Shown piece by piece: positions 26,724 through 35,342 of a stretch of 64,000 nt of DNA. The DNA is from an uncultured archaeon (GTDB lineage Archaea; Halobacteriota; Methanosarcinia; Methanosarcinales; Methanoperedenaceae), in assembly GCA_902386255.1 (NCBI GenBank), contig CABMII010000161.1:1-64000 (forward strand), in the 5' to 3' direction. The notes under the pieces were generated by a model, which ran no database searches, was not told where the DNA came from, and saw only the letters and a program-made list of their open reading frames with translations. Position 1 is the stretch's first letter; the number at the start of each line of letters is the position of its first letter. The translations under genes and the position numbers were made by a program.

Positions 26724-26750
26724 GGTGAATTATGGGATGTGAGGAGGATT

Positions 26751-26933
26751 ATGCCAGTTAACGGCGAACAATTTATTGGTATACCGGAACAGGAATTTAA
26801 TTTAGATTTAAATAAACTTGAAACAGATTTTGAAATATTTTTATACGCTAATCCGGATAAAGCTTACCCGATGAAAGAACAGAGTGTTAATCGTTCCATT
26901 TTCCTGCTGCTGGCAGAGCAGCTTTTATGTTAG
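26751..26933 (+). CDS. small hypothetical protein (60 aa)
   Basis: A strong GGAGG ribosome site precedes the ATG at 26751. The product starts MPVNGEQFIGIPEQEFNLDL and is acidic, with a hydrophobic C-terminus ending LLLAEQLLC. It lies 27 bases after winged-helix paralog 1 and is probably cotranscribed. The family is not recognised; the end falls one base from the stop of the convergent dehydrogenase gene, so a truncated gene cannot be excluded. Confidence 0.5.
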   Translation: MPVNGEQFIGIPEQEFNLDLNKLETDFEIFLYANPDKAYPMKEQSVNRSIFLLLAEQLLC

Positions 26934-26934
26934 G

Positions 26935-28113
26935 TTAACTCTTTTTGGGAAGTTCCAGCCTCAACGTAAAGCAATCAAACACCAGGTCTGCATCTTTTGG
27001 TTCTATTAACCTCAAATCCAGTTTCTTGAGTTCATCTTCTGTGAAAAGTTCATCATAAACAAAAACATTCAAGCCTTTTTTTACCAGCAGATACGCCAGG
27101 GCCAGATTCATACTGTTGATCAATTCTTTAATTCCCTTTCTATATGTTATTCCCTTGATGCATACTTTTACTTCGCCAAGGAATTTATTAATTCCCAGGC
27201 ATTCCAAAATAATTTTCTCAGCCCAGTAATTGATCATAAGGTCGTTTGTTTCCCTTCCGGTTCTCAAAAGATTACTGTGGTCGTATTTTCCCCGTCGTTC
27301 CATTTCCCTTATTAAAAACCATGGATAAAATGGAATGCAATGCCCGCCAACCCCTGTAGATGGCAGGTGGATGTTACAGTATTGGTGATTCGCATAATCC
27401 CTTGCTTCATAAAAGTCAATTTCAAGTTCGCCGGCTATCTTGAACAATTCGTTTGCCAGGGCAATATTCACATCCCTGTAACAGCCTTCTATCACCTTAA
27501 TAAATTCTGCAGTGCGTGCAGATGAAACTTTGTGCAATTTCGGAATAAATTTCTCATAAACCTCAAACGCCATGTTACCGCTTCTTTCATCAACGCCGCC
27601 AATCACTTTTGGAAAATCTCTTAGTCTGGAGATGCTGAAACCGGTCATAATCCTCTCAGGTGAATAAGCCAGATAAAACTCGCCGAATTTCAAACCGCTC
27701 TCCTCTTCCAGCCATTCTCTAACAACGGTTTCGGTCGTACCGGGAGGAACTGTTGTCTCCAGAACGACACAATCGCCATTTTTCAGGATTTTCCCGACAT
27801 TCCGGAATGCATCTTCAAGAATACTGAAATCCGGATTGTGGACCTTATCGATAAATAACGGAACAATGACAATAAAAAAATCACAATCTCTTGCATCTTC
27901 GTATTTTGCGGTTGCGAAGATATTTTTACCGCCGTGATTTTTTATAAGTTCATCCAGCCCCTGCTCATCCGGGATTGGATTCATCCCCCTGTTGATAATA
28001 TCGCATTTTCTTTCATCAATATCAACGCCGGTGACTTCAAATCCATGCTTTGCAATTACGCCTGCAATCGGCAATCCTGCCTTTCCAAGGCCAATCACTG
28101 CTATTTTATGCAT
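26935..28113 (-). CDS. UDP-N-acetyl-hexosamine 6-dehydrogenase (WbpA/WecC type)
   Basis: This enzyme oxidises the C6 hydroxyl of a UDP-N-acetylhexosamine to a uronic acid with two NAD. It has an N-terminal Rossmann motif, AVIGLGKAGLPIAGVIAKHG, the segment ETTVPPGTTE, YSPERIMTGFSI and the catalytic Cys in GVGGHCIPFYPWFL. The C-terminal UDP-binding domain (KGITYRKGIKELINS) is complete. The ATG at 28113 fits homologs and overlaps the upstream acetyltransferase gene by eight bases. With the acetyltransferase, DegT aminotransferase and oxidoreductase of this operon it forms the WbpA-B-E-D set for UDP-diacetamido-uronic acid. Confidence 0.9.
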   Translation of the reverse strand: MHKIAVIGLGKAGLPIAGVIAKHGFEVTGVDIDERKCDIINRGMNPIPDEQGLDELIKNHGGKNIFATAKYEDARDCDFFIVIVPLFIDKVHNPDFSILEDAFRNVGKILKNGDCVVLETTVPPGTTETVVREWLEEESGLKFGEFYLAYSPERIMTGFSISRLRDFPKVIGGVDERSGNMAFEVYEKFIPKLHKVSSARTAEFIKVIEGCYRDVNIALANELFKIAGELEIDFYEARDYANHQYCNIHLPSTGVGGHCIPFYPWFLIREMERRGKYDHSNLLRTGRETNDLMINYWAEKIILECLGINKFLGEVKVCIKGITYRKGIKELINSMNLALAYLLVKKGLNVFVYDELFTEDELKKLDLRLIEPKDADLVFDCFTLRLELPKKS

Positions 28114-28684
28114 TGTATATCCACTCTTTTTTAATATCAATTATTTTTCCGCATTCGCATTTATAAACAACCTTTTCTTCCCGGTCATCAATGACAGTGT
28201 TCATTTTTTTCCCGCAGTAACACACAAAACCTTTCAGACGTGCAGGATTCCCGAGCACGAGAGCAAACGGTGGAACATCTTTTGTAACTACACTGCCTGC
28301 CCCGACCAGGGCGTACTCTCCCACTGTTACCCCGCAAATAATCGTTGCGTTGGAGCCGATGCTTGACCCCTTCTTAACAATAGTCGGAATTACCCTGTCT
28401 TCTACCCAGATAAATGCCCTCGGATACAGGTCGTTTGTAAAAACAGCAGACGGACCAACGAAAACATCATTTTCTATTTCAACTCCCTGATATATCGATA
28501 CGAAATTCTGGATTTTTACATTATCCCCGATTTTAACGCCTGTATCGACATAAGCGCTTTTCCCGATATTGCAGTTCTGTCCGATTACCGAATGCTCCCG
28601 TATATGGACAAAATGCCATATTTTAGACCCTTTTCCGATGTTTTTACTTTCCACAATCGCGGTCGGATGTTTGAAATAATTCAT
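28106..28684 (-). CDS. left-handed beta-helix N-acetyltransferase (WbpD/WlbB type)
   Basis: A hexapeptide-repeat acyltransferase starting MNYFKHPTAIVESKNIGKGS. Repeats such as VIGQNCNIGKSAYVDTGVKI and ENDVFVGPSAVFTNDLYPRA fit WbpD/WlbB, which acetylate the 3-amino group of UDP-GlcNAc3NA. The C-terminus has a small zinc-ribbon-like piece (CYCGKK and CECGK), which is unusual in bacterial WbpD. The ATG at 28684 is preferred over 28759, whose extra residues run into the WbqC gene. Confidence 0.88.
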   Translation of the reverse strand: MNYFKHPTAIVESKNIGKGSKIWHFVHIREHSVIGQNCNIGKSAYVDTGVKIGDNVKIQNFVSIYQGVEIENDVFVGPSAVFTNDLYPRAFIWVEDRVIPTIVKKGSSIGSNATIICGVTVGEYALVGAGSVVTKDVPPFALVLGNPARLKGFVCYCGKKMNTVIDDREEKVVYKCECGKIIDIKKEWIYNA

Positions 28685-28697
28685 TAAATACCCCTTT

Positions 28698-29390
28698 TTA
28701 TTCCTTATTATCTTTAAAGTTCGAAAAATTCGAACCTCCTTCATTAAATATGAAATCAATCACTGATAAGTTAGGAACAAAATCACCGAACAACTGATTG
28801 TAAACTGGATGCTGGAATTCAGAGTACTTTAGTTTTATACCCTCTTTTTCAAATAGCTCTTCATCCATGTATTTTTTCCCGCCAATTCCGGAAAGATAGG
28901 TATCTGCGCCTACTGCTTTGCATATATTGATTAACAGGTTCGTACTTTTTCCATCAACTCCAAGCTCGGATGTACGTACAAATTTCACGTTTTTGATACA
29001 CAACATCTCGCAAACCAGCTTGACTAAAGTTTCGTTCAGGTCTGCCAGACTTTCCCATTTTTCCTGATAAATACTTTCAAATTGGTCCCTGTACTCCTGA
29101 AAATAAGATGCTTTTCCATAATTTGCTTCCATGGTCTTCAAATGAATTTTGCCCCATTGAATACTATTATCGATTTCAACCTCGTTAATGAGTTGTCCAC
29201 TTCGGCCTTTTGATAGGACGTTCAAAGTCAGCCACTGTGCACCATGGGGCGTTTTGATTGTATTTCTATTTATAAAACTTTTTTTGATATAAAGAAGATT
29301 ATCTTGAATTACAAATACATCGCTATTTGCTATTTTATAAAAATATCCCAGCCACGGCAGATAGTTCGGTTGATGGATACTTACTATCAT
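28698..29390 (-). CDS. WbqC-like family protein
   Basis: The start MIVSIHQPNYLPWLGYFYKI is diagnostic of the WbqC family, which occurs in O-antigen and surface-sugar clusters and is of unproven role, possibly in sugar or lipid modification. Further family patterns are INRNTIKTPHGAQWLTL and SGIGGKKYMDEELF. At 230 residues it is full length. It overlaps the upstream aminotransferase gene by 56 bases, which shows tight translational packing in this operon. Confidence 0.88.
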   Translation of the reverse strand: MIVSIHQPNYLPWLGYFYKIANSDVFVIQDNLLYIKKSFINRNTIKTPHGAQWLTLNVLSKGRSGQLINEVEIDNSIQWGKIHLKTMEANYGKASYFQEYRDQFESIYQEKWESLADLNETLVKLVCEMLCIKNVKFVRTSELGVDGKSTNLLINICKAVGADTYLSGIGGKKYMDEELFEKEGIKLKYSEFQHPVYNQLFGDFVPNLSVIDFIFNEGGSNFSNFKDNKE

Positions 29391-30531
29391 TAACTCTTCC
29401 CTCCTCTATTAAAATATTTGAAATTACCTTTTCGAAAGATTGTAAAACATATTTTATCTGTTCATCCGTCATCTGCACGAACATGGGCAAACAGACCACT
29501 CTTTTGAGGATTCCCTCAGCTTTAGGAAACATCCCTTTTTTGTACCCGAATACTTTTTGATATGCCGGCTGGAGATGGCTTGGCGGGTCATAGGCAGATC
29601 CCAGATGTATACCATACTCACTCTCCATCTTTCCAATCAGCTTCTTTTTATCAATATTTCGGGAGAGAACAACAGGATATTTATAATAACTATATCGAAT
29701 GTTCGGTGGAGCTGTGAATAATTCTATCTGTTCTATATTTTCCAGGTATTCGGCATATCCCCGGGCTATCTCATTTCGCCGCTTTACGTTGTCCTCTAAT
29801 GCTTTCAGTTGATATATTCCCAGTAAAGCGCTTATTTCATCCATAAGCCAGTCATTTCCCAGGTTTACTATATTCTCTAAGTCCTTGCCTACACCATGAT
29901 GGCGAAGGCTGATAGCATAATCGGCCAGACCATCGTCGTTAGTGGTTATCATCCCGCCTGTACAGGTAGTCATTACCTTTGTTGGATAGAATGAAAAGCA
30001 GCCTGCATCCGCGAGGCTTCCTGCTTTTTGCCCGTTAATCATGGCTCCATGCGCATGAGCGTCGTCTTCTATCAGGAATAAGTTCATGTCCTTGCAAATT
30101 TGTTTGATTTCCTCTATTTCAGGGGTTATAATGCCGGCAATATGGACTATTATAACACCTTTCGTTTCAGGGGTTATATTTTCTATGAGAGCACGGGGAT
30201 CCATGCACAATGTATCGGGATTTATATCAACAAGGACGGGAGTCCCGCCACTATATACAACAGCATTTGACGTGGCCACAAAAGTATTGGTAGGCACAAT
30301 TACTTCTTTTCCCTTCACATCAAAATAGCGCAGGACAATTTCAAGCGCTGCTGTGCATGAACTGACTGCTACCGCATGTTTTACCCCGCAGTACTCTCTA
30401 AAGTTTCTCTCAAATTCGCGCGTGTATGGCCCCAATATCAGCCGGCCATTTCTCAAAATCTTCTGCAATTCTTCTGAGATTTCATGAATATCATTTTCTC
30501 TAAAGAATGGCATAGTCGATGGAATTTTCAT
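29335..30531 (-). CDS. DegT/DnrJ/EryC1 family PLP-dependent aminotransferase
   Basis: A sugar aminotransferase of 398 residues. The PLP lysine lies in FSFYPTKVMTTCTGG, with the acidic segment IEDDAHAHGA before it. It transfers an amino group from glutamate to a keto-sugar nucleotide. It is less similar to WbpE-type enzymes than the second aminotransferase at 33108 and has CTGG in place of the usual GEGG after the lysine, so it likely acts on a different sugar, perhaps that made by the adjacent epimerase/dehydratase. The C-terminus (about 25 residues) overlaps the WbqC gene. Confidence 0.87.
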   Translation of the reverse strand: MKIPSTMPFFRENDIHEISEELQKILRNGRLILGPYTREFERNFREYCGVKHAVAVSSCTAALEIVLRYFDVKGKEVIVPTNTFVATSNAVVYSGGTPVLVDINPDTLCMDPRALIENITPETKGVIIVHIAGIITPEIEEIKQICKDMNLFLIEDDAHAHGAMINGQKAGSLADAGCFSFYPTKVMTTCTGGMITTNDDGLADYAISLRHHGVGKDLENIVNLGNDWLMDEISALLGIYQLKALEDNVKRRNEIARGYAEYLENIEQIELFTAPPNIRYSYYKYPVVLSRNIDKKKLIGKMESEYGIHLGSAYDPPSHLQPAYQKVFGYKKGMFPKAEGILKRVVCLPMFVQMTDEQIKYVLQSFEKVISNILIEEGRVNDSKYPSTELSAVAGIFL

Positions 30532-30533
30532 GT

Positions 30534-31454
30534 TTAACCTCCTGATTTAACAAGTTGTATGAACTCTGCTAGAGAGCCATCAAAAGGACGAGGACGATAA
30601 TCCAGAACTTTATATGCTTTGGTTATATCCAGAACAAATCTATCCGCACACTTTTCCGGTGCATATTTAAAATCAATATTCTCCCCGGTGATATTAATGA
30701 TTTTATCGAGGAGTTCATTAACTGATGTCTCTCTTCCGCTCCCTATGTTGAAAATATCATATTTAATTTCATCAATGATATTTAATGCTCTCAGAGTAGC
30801 GCTCACAATATCTTTGACATACACAAAATCCCTGGTCTGATTCCCGGTTGAAGAAATCCTGGGATTTTCTCCATTTAAAACTTGCCTCGTAAAATTGTAA
30901 ACCGCTCCTTTATTCTTACCAGTGCCATAAACGCCGGCGTAGCGCAGCACCACCATATGAATGTTATAGTTTTGGGCATAAAAATTACAATAATTTTCAC
31001 CCTGTAATTTCGTCAAACTATAGAAGTCCAGAGGATTCCTTGGATGATTTTCCTTAACAGGCAGGTGTTCTGGCTTTCCATAGACTCCCATACTTGAGGC
31101 GTAAATTATCTTTGAAACTTCCGATAAAAAGCATGCATGGAGTACATTTAGGGTCCCCTTCACATTAGTATTAAAACACATAAGATTACGGGCCGATTCC
31201 ATGCGCTTTTCACTTACATAGGCAGCGAGATGGATAACAGCATCGATTTTATTTGTCTCCATTATCTCCTGTAATTTAGAAAGATCTTGTATATCGCAAG
31301 CCAACACATGGAAATTCCTTCGTTCCGATGAGGAAGCTATGCGCTCGTTTTCAGGATTGCGGGAAAGTGCGAATACCTCATGTTCCTCTTCTAACAAAGA
31401 TCTGCACAGATGCGAGCCTATAAATCCATTACCACCAGTTACCAGAATTTTCAT
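30534..31454 (-). CDS. NAD-dependent sugar-nucleotide epimerase/dehydratase
   Basis: An extended short-chain dehydrogenase: NAD loop VTGGNGFIGSHLCR at the N-terminus, IHLAAYVSEKR, YASSMGVYG and the catalytic YSLTKLQGE (Y-X3-K). With 306 residues it fits the UDP-glucose 4-epimerase/dehydratase superfamily. The operon position next to an aminotransferase suggests it supplies a keto intermediate or an epimer. Substrate cannot be read from the sequence. Confidence 0.88.
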   Translation of the reverse strand: MKILVTGGNGFIGSHLCRSLLEEEHEVFALSRNPENERIASSSERRNFHVLACDIQDLSKLQEIMETNKIDAVIHLAAYVSEKRMESARNLMCFNTNVKGTLNVLHACFLSEVSKIIYASSMGVYGKPEHLPVKENHPRNPLDFYSLTKLQGENYCNFYAQNYNIHMVVLRYAGVYGTGKNKGAVYNFTRQVLNGENPRISSTGNQTRDFVYVKDIVSATLRALNIIDEIKYDIFNIGSGRETSVNELLDKIINITGENIDFKYAPEKCADRFVLDITKAYKVLDYRPRPFDGSLAEFIQLVKSGG

Positions 31455-31475
31455 AATATAACTCCACGGAGTCTA

Positions 31476-32144
31476 TTAAGCATCTGGGCTCTCCGATTTG
31501 CCATAACCGTTAGTTGGGATCATCCATCTTATTACCTCAAACGATTCAGCATATTCTGAACCGCATTCGATTCCTTTCATCCTTGCAAGCGCAAATATAT
31601 ATTCTTTTGAAAAATAAGGTCTATTCAATTCAAATTGTGAAGCATAAGACATCAATGCATTCCATTTCTTCTCGATATCGTCTTTTGTCAATTTTACAAA
31701 GCAGGTCTTTTGGAATGTGAGATTGTTCCAAGGAAGTTCATAAGATATTATCGAAGCCTCGCTTTTAAAACACCTTATACATTCTAGTGCAAGAACATTA
31801 TGATCCTGATGAAAATCGTTTAATGAAGGCGAAAGGACAAGGTTCGGTCTGATTCTTTTCTTGAGTGCAACCAGGCTTTCAAGTATTTCCCGCCTCACTT
31901 CAGGAAAATGCCTGACTTTATTCCGGTATATGAATATATTCTCTTTTTTTATTCCATATGCGGACTGAGCGCCTAAAAATTCTTTCTCAAGCGTGTTGGG
32001 AAGACACGTTTTAGGCAATGATTCCTCGCAACAGGAGAAAACTGCATGAAAGACTTCATTCCTTTCCCTGATAAATTTACATATAGTTCCCCCTGCTCCG
32101 AGTTCACCATCGTCAGTATGAGGAGATATTATTAAAATTTTCAT
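31476..32144 (-). CDS. PIG-L/LmbE family deacetylase
   Basis: A zinc-dependent N-deacetylase of the GlcNAc-PI/LmbE group. The motif SPHTDDGELGAGG (H-X2-DD) near the start and FHQDHN (residues about 113-118) hold the metal ligands. Members remove acetyl groups from N-acetyl sugars. It sits in the middle of the nucleotide-sugar operon, so an N-deacetylation step for one of the sugars is a reasonable inference. Confidence 0.9.
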   Translation of the reverse strand: MKILIISPHTDDGELGAGGTICKFIRERNEVFHAVFSCCEESLPKTCLPNTLEKEFLGAQSAYGIKKENIFIYRNKVRHFPEVRREILESLVALKKRIRPNLVLSPSLNDFHQDHNVLALECIRCFKSEASIISYELPWNNLTFQKTCFVKLTKDDIEKKWNALMSYASQFELNRPYFSKEYIFALARMKGIECGSEYAESFEVIRWMIPTNGYGKSESPDA

Positions 32145-32163
32145 TTTTACATCTCTTATAATT

Positions 32164-33111
32164 TCACATTACCATACTCAAAGCCGGCTCCCTGGAATAG
32201 CTCATATGCACGCTTTTAATTTCTTCGCATATTCTTATATTGTTTAAAGCCTGCCAGGGAGTGATTGGAAACTCCTCTTTCTTTTTTACACAATCAACAA
32301 AAGTCCTTAATTCCACTTTCAAGGGCTCTACCTTATTAACCAGAACCTTCTCGATTATATTTTCCTGCATATACTTTTCATTTTCAACGCCGTATACCCC
32401 CGGTTTCCAGTAAGTATAAATTTCCTGGGTCATGAAGTCCGCTTCTATTGTAAATTTAGTGTCTTCAATATATATAGACCGTATTTTTTTAGATGCTTTT
32501 CTGCTTGCGGAAAGCGAGACAATCGAACCATTAAAAGCGATCAGCGCTTTGCATACATCACTATTTCCTGCGCTGGAGATTCTATAATTTTTCATATTAA
32601 ACAGGATATTGAATAGAATGTCTATATCATGTATCATCAGGTCTTCGACAACAGAACTATCCGTTATTCTTGCTGATGCCGGGTTATGCCTTTTCATTTC
32701 AACATAAATCGGATCTTCTATCATTTTTTCAATCTCTTTAACGATTGGATTAAATCGCTCGATATGTCCGATTCCGACAACCAGCTTCTTGTTTTTTAAT
32801 AGATTAACTAATTCCTGTCCATCTTGTACCGATAATGCAATTGGTTTCTCTATCAGGCAATGGACATCGTTTTCAATAGCTTCCCTGGCAACTTCAAGAT
32901 GGTACTTTGTCGGGACGCAGATACTGGCAGCGTCAACATTTACTAACAGCTCTTTCAGAGAGTCGCAGCTTATAACGTCCAGCTCTTTTATCGATGTCGC
33001 ATTAGCTTTGTTTACATCAAAAACATATATCTCGTCCACTCCCTTAAGTTCGGAATAAACTCTGGCGTGGTTTTTACCCATTAATCCGGTTCCAATTACA
33101 CCTATTTTCAT
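32164..33111 (-). CDS. Gfo/Idh/MocA oxidoreductase (WbpB type)
   Basis: NAD-binding start GVIGTGLMGKNHARVY, followed by EKPIALSVQDG, typical of Gfo/Idh/MocA dehydrogenases. In the WbpABED pathway WbpB oxidises the C3 hydroxyl of UDP-GlcNAcA and works with the WbpE aminotransferase. Here the gene overlaps the WbpE-like aminotransferase by four bases, exactly the coupling expected for that pair. Length, 315 residues, is normal. Confidence 0.9.
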   Translation of the reverse strand: MKIGVIGTGLMGKNHARVYSELKGVDEIYVFDVNKANATSIKELDVISCDSLKELLVNVDAASICVPTKYHLEVAREAIENDVHCLIEKPIALSVQDGQELVNLLKNKKLVVGIGHIERFNPIVKEIEKMIEDPIYVEMKRHNPASARITDSSVVEDLMIHDIDILFNILFNMKNYRISSAGNSDVCKALIAFNGSIVSLSASRKASKKIRSIYIEDTKFTIEADFMTQEIYTYWKPGVYGVENEKYMQENIIEKVLVNKVEPLKVELRTFVDCVKKKEEFPITPWQALNNIRICEEIKSVHMSYSREPALSMVM

Positions 33112-34220
33112 TTTATCCCACCAAAATTATTTATTATTTCAACAGTATATTTCAAATCCTCCCCGGTTAATAAAGGATGAACAGGTAAACTCAAAACCGC
33201 CTCTGCCAATCTGGCAGCAACAGGGCAGTTAACATTTTCGTCTGTATAGCCCAAATCCCGGTACAAAGGTTGTCTATGTATTGGCAAAGGATAGTGGATT
33301 GCACACCCAATACCGTTGTCGGTCAGGTATCTGGCAAATTCATCCCTGTTTATTAAATCTTTATCAATTTTCACGACGTACTGGTGGTAAACGTGCCTGA
33401 CATTTCTTTCTTTATGTGGAATTTCTAATCCATCTAATTTTATATGTCTATTCAGATACTCTGCATTCAGGACTCTTTTTCTGTTAAATTCGTCCAGTTT
33501 TTTAAGCTGGACAATTCCAATAGCCGCTTGGATATCGGTCATTCTATAGTTATACCCTAATATCGTATGATAATATTTTGAACTCTGGCCGTGGTTCCTG
33601 AGCAATTTACATAATTCTGCTGCTCGGGTATCATTGGTGGTTATTAACCCACCTTCTCCCGTTGTAATATTTTTTGTGGGATAAAATGAAAAACATCCTG
33701 TGCCGAAACCTCCCACTTTTTGTCCGTAGTATTCGGCGCCATGCGCCTGCGCACAGTCCTCAATTAAAAGTAAATTATTTTCTTCGCATATCTCCGTCAT
33801 CGCTTTAATATCAAAAGGGTGCCCGAAAAGATGTACCCCTATTATTGCTTTTGTTTTGCCTGTTATTTTTGTCCTGACCTCATCCGGATTAATATTAAAA
33901 GTTTTATCATCTACATCAGCAAAAATAGGTTTTGCGTTTTGATACAGAATAGAGTTTGCAGAGGCTATGAATGTGAATGGCGTAGTGATTACTTCATCTC
34001 CCTGTTTAATGCCTAACGCCTTGAGTGCGATATCCAGAGCAATTGTACCATTGCCAACTGCTATTGAATTTTTTACACCGATATAATCTGAAAATGCATC
34101 TTCGAAATCGCCAACAGCCTTTCCCTGGGCAAGCAATCCAGATTTTAACACTTCTTCAATGGCTTTCAATTCTTCATTAGTTGTAATTGGTTTTGCTATT
34201 GGAATATGTATTTTTTTCAT
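33108..34220 (-). CDS. DegT family aminotransferase (WbpE type)
   Basis: A PLP-dependent sugar aminotransferase, first gene of the leftward operon. The lysine is in FSFYPTKNITTGEGG and the acidic LLIEDCAQAHGA precedes it. Similarity to WbpE plus coupling to a WbpB-type oxidoreductase suggests amination of the 3-keto group of UDP-GlcNAcA. The start at 34220 has GGTGA a few bases upstream; a GTG at 34229 would add three residues. The island promoter element copy B is about 50-80 bases upstream. Confidence 0.92.
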   Translation of the reverse strand: MKKIHIPIAKPITTNEELKAIEEVLKSGLLAQGKAVGDFEDAFSDYIGVKNSIAVGNGTIALDIALKALGIKQGDEVITTPFTFIASANSILYQNAKPIFADVDDKTFNINPDEVRTKITGKTKAIIGVHLFGHPFDIKAMTEICEENNLLLIEDCAQAHGAEYYGQKVGGFGTGCFSFYPTKNITTGEGGLITTNDTRAAELCKLLRNHGQSSKYYHTILGYNYRMTDIQAAIGIVQLKKLDEFNRKRVLNAEYLNRHIKLDGLEIPHKERNVRHVYHQYVVKIDKDLINRDEFARYLTDNGIGCAIHYPLPIHRQPLYRDLGYTDENVNCPVAARLAEAVLSLPVHPLLTGEDLKYTVEIINNFGGIK

Positions 34221-34270
34221 TGCCTTCACCGTACATATATTCAGGATTATCCATACAGCCTGCCACTCAT

Positions 34271-34300
34271 TTCTTTAAATAACTTTAACTAGTAAGAACA
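34271..34300 (-). promoter_or_regulatory. island promoter element, copy B
   Basis: Read on the minus strand: TGTTCTTACTAGTTAAAG and then TTATTTAAAGAA, matching copy A base for base over about 28 positions. It lies at TATA distance from a short leader of the sugar operon starting at 34220. Confidence 0.7.
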
Positions 34301-34339
34301 TGTGCCACAAGCAGGTAGCAAAAGCATACAACAAACAAA

Positions 34340-34357
34340 CCGGGTGCAAGGCCCGGT
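34340..34357 (-). terminator. hairpin terminator after winged-helix paralog 2
   Basis: On the minus strand ACCGGG, a seven-base loop and CCCGGT form a six-pair GC stem, followed by TTTGTTTGTTG. It sits about 55 bases after the stop of the winged-helix gene at 34410 and before promoter copy B, so it separates the two transcripts. Confidence 0.55.
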
Positions 34358-34409
34358 GCTAATTTTCAGAGAAGAACGTTGATACTTTCGCGCCTTCAGA
34401 GGCTGCAAT

Positions 34410-34673
34410 TTATTGTAGAGAAGGGTATATCATTTTGTTCACTTCTTTTAATTTATCCAATACAACCCTCCCCTCCGCTGTCAATTCATAAAATTCAAAA
34501 TCATTATTACTTTTTGCTACCAGACCTTCGTCTAACAGATAATTAAAATATCTCTGGAAAGCTCTCCCGTCAAGATATGTCCCCTGCATTATCCGGGTCT
34601 TGTTCACTTTTTTCTTTTCCTGTATTAATTTGAGAATATCCAGGATTATTTCCCACTTGTTTCTGCGTTTCAT
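34410..34673 (-). CDS. small winged-helix DNA-binding protein, paralog 2
   Basis: An 87-residue paralog of the proteins at 26442, 39590 and 40211, starting MKRRNKWEIILDILKLIQEK and sharing NKTRIMQGTYLDGRAFQRYF. It is the most divergent of the four (QGTYLDGRAF in place of QRAYLDWRNF; SNNDFEFYELT in place of CNPDPEYYEIT), so its DNA target may differ. Promoter element copy C ends about 22 bases before the ATG, which implies a leaderless or very short-leader mRNA. Confidence 0.85.
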   Translation of the reverse strand: MKRRNKWEIILDILKLIQEKKKVNKTRIMQGTYLDGRAFQRYFNYLLDEGLVAKSNNDFEFYELTAEGRVVLDKLKEVNKMIYPSLQ

Positions 34674-34694
34674 TCAATTACATTCTTGCATCTG

Positions 34695-34723
34695 CCTTTA
34701 AATAACTTCAACTAGCGAAGGCA
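34695..34723 (-). promoter_or_regulatory. island promoter element, copy C
   Basis: On the minus strand TGCCTTCGCTAGTTGAAG then TTATTTAAAGG. It shares CTAGTT, AAG and TTATTTAAAG with copies A and B and lies directly in front of winged-helix paralog 2. Confidence 0.65.
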
Positions 34724-34750
34724 TTTGTTACAGACATATATTACTTTGCT

Positions 34751-34925
34751 AAAAAAAAACACTTCTACCAGCCCGCCAAATTCCTATAATCCAGAGATGG
34801 ATTCATAGTGGTTATAATTGTTACAGCAGAGGTGGCATAGTGGTGGTTACACAACCTCTGCTAGAACCTATCTCTATCCATCAATCCCCTGGCTGTCCAA
34901 GGCGCAAGGGATCCAAATTTTTAAA
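34751..34925 (-). ncRNA. candidate structured small RNA, about 175 nt
   Basis: Promoter element copy D (34937-34964, minus) faces a stretch with no usable ORF. The stretch holds two nested stems: an outer one pairing 34793-34800 with 34867-34875 (one bulged base) and an inner nine-pair stem AGCAGAGGT (34825-34833) with ACCTCTGCT (34854-34862). On the minus strand it ends in nine consecutive T (34751-34759), the usual archaeal termination signal. Promoter, stems and T tract together support an RNA gene. No known RNA family is recognised. Confidence 0.5.
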
Positions 34926-34936
34926 ATGACTAAATC

Positions 34937-34964
34937 ATTTAAATAATCATAACTAGTAAATGCA
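34937..34964 (-). promoter_or_regulatory. island promoter element, copy D
   Basis: On the minus strand ATGCATTTACTAGTTATG then ATTATTTAAATG. It keeps CTAGTT and TTATTTAAA at the same spacing as copies A-C and is the only visible promoter for the candidate RNA at 34751-34925. Confidence 0.6.
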
Positions 34965-35012
34965 TCTGCTGGAGGCACATCATGTAAGCAAGAAGCAGCA
35001 AAAAATTAACAA

Positions 35013-35144
35013 CTATAAATTTTCTTTTGGCGGCGGACTTTGTACTAATTTGAAATTATTGTATATCAAATAAAGCTTTTCTATTGTTTTGATATCTATA
35101 CCCGCTTTTAATAATTTCACTCTCTCTTGTGAAGTTTCTAACAT
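35013..35144 (-). CDS. small protein (43 aa), relative of the 40534 protein
   Basis: The frame gives MLETSQERVKLLKAGI, then KTIEKLYLIYNNFKLV, and ends PPPKENL. The first 35 residues match the N-terminus of the 95-residue protein at 40534 (MLETSQERVKLLKAGI, KTIERLYIVENNFKIV), which establishes it as a real coding sequence or a recent remnant of one. An ATG three codons earlier (35153) is also possible. Function unknown. Both members lie near a winged-helix paralog. Confidence 0.65.
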   Translation of the reverse strand: MLETSQERVKLLKAGIDIKTIEKLYLIYNNFKLVQSPPPKENL

Positions 35145-35229
35145 AACCGCCATTCTATGAAAATGAATAAGCTCTCTGATTAATAAATATCTGAGTGTTT
35201 TTACCCTATGCTACTGGCATATTTTTCTA

Positions 35230-35262
35230 ACATGTGCTAATACTTCTTTAAGTTATTTAAGA
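35230..35262 (+). promoter_or_regulatory. island promoter element, copy F
   Basis: ACATGTGCTAATACTTCTTTA then AGTTATTTAAGAAC on the plus strand. It is a weaker match, retaining ACATGTG and AGTTATTTAA, and lies about 80 bases upstream of the GT2 gene at 35343. Confidence 0.45.
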
Positions 35263-35342
35263 ACATATGGCAATGCATGCTCTAAAGAAATTACTCTGGA
35301 TTTGCCAGTTATCGTCCTGGATTAAAAACATGAGAGTATATT

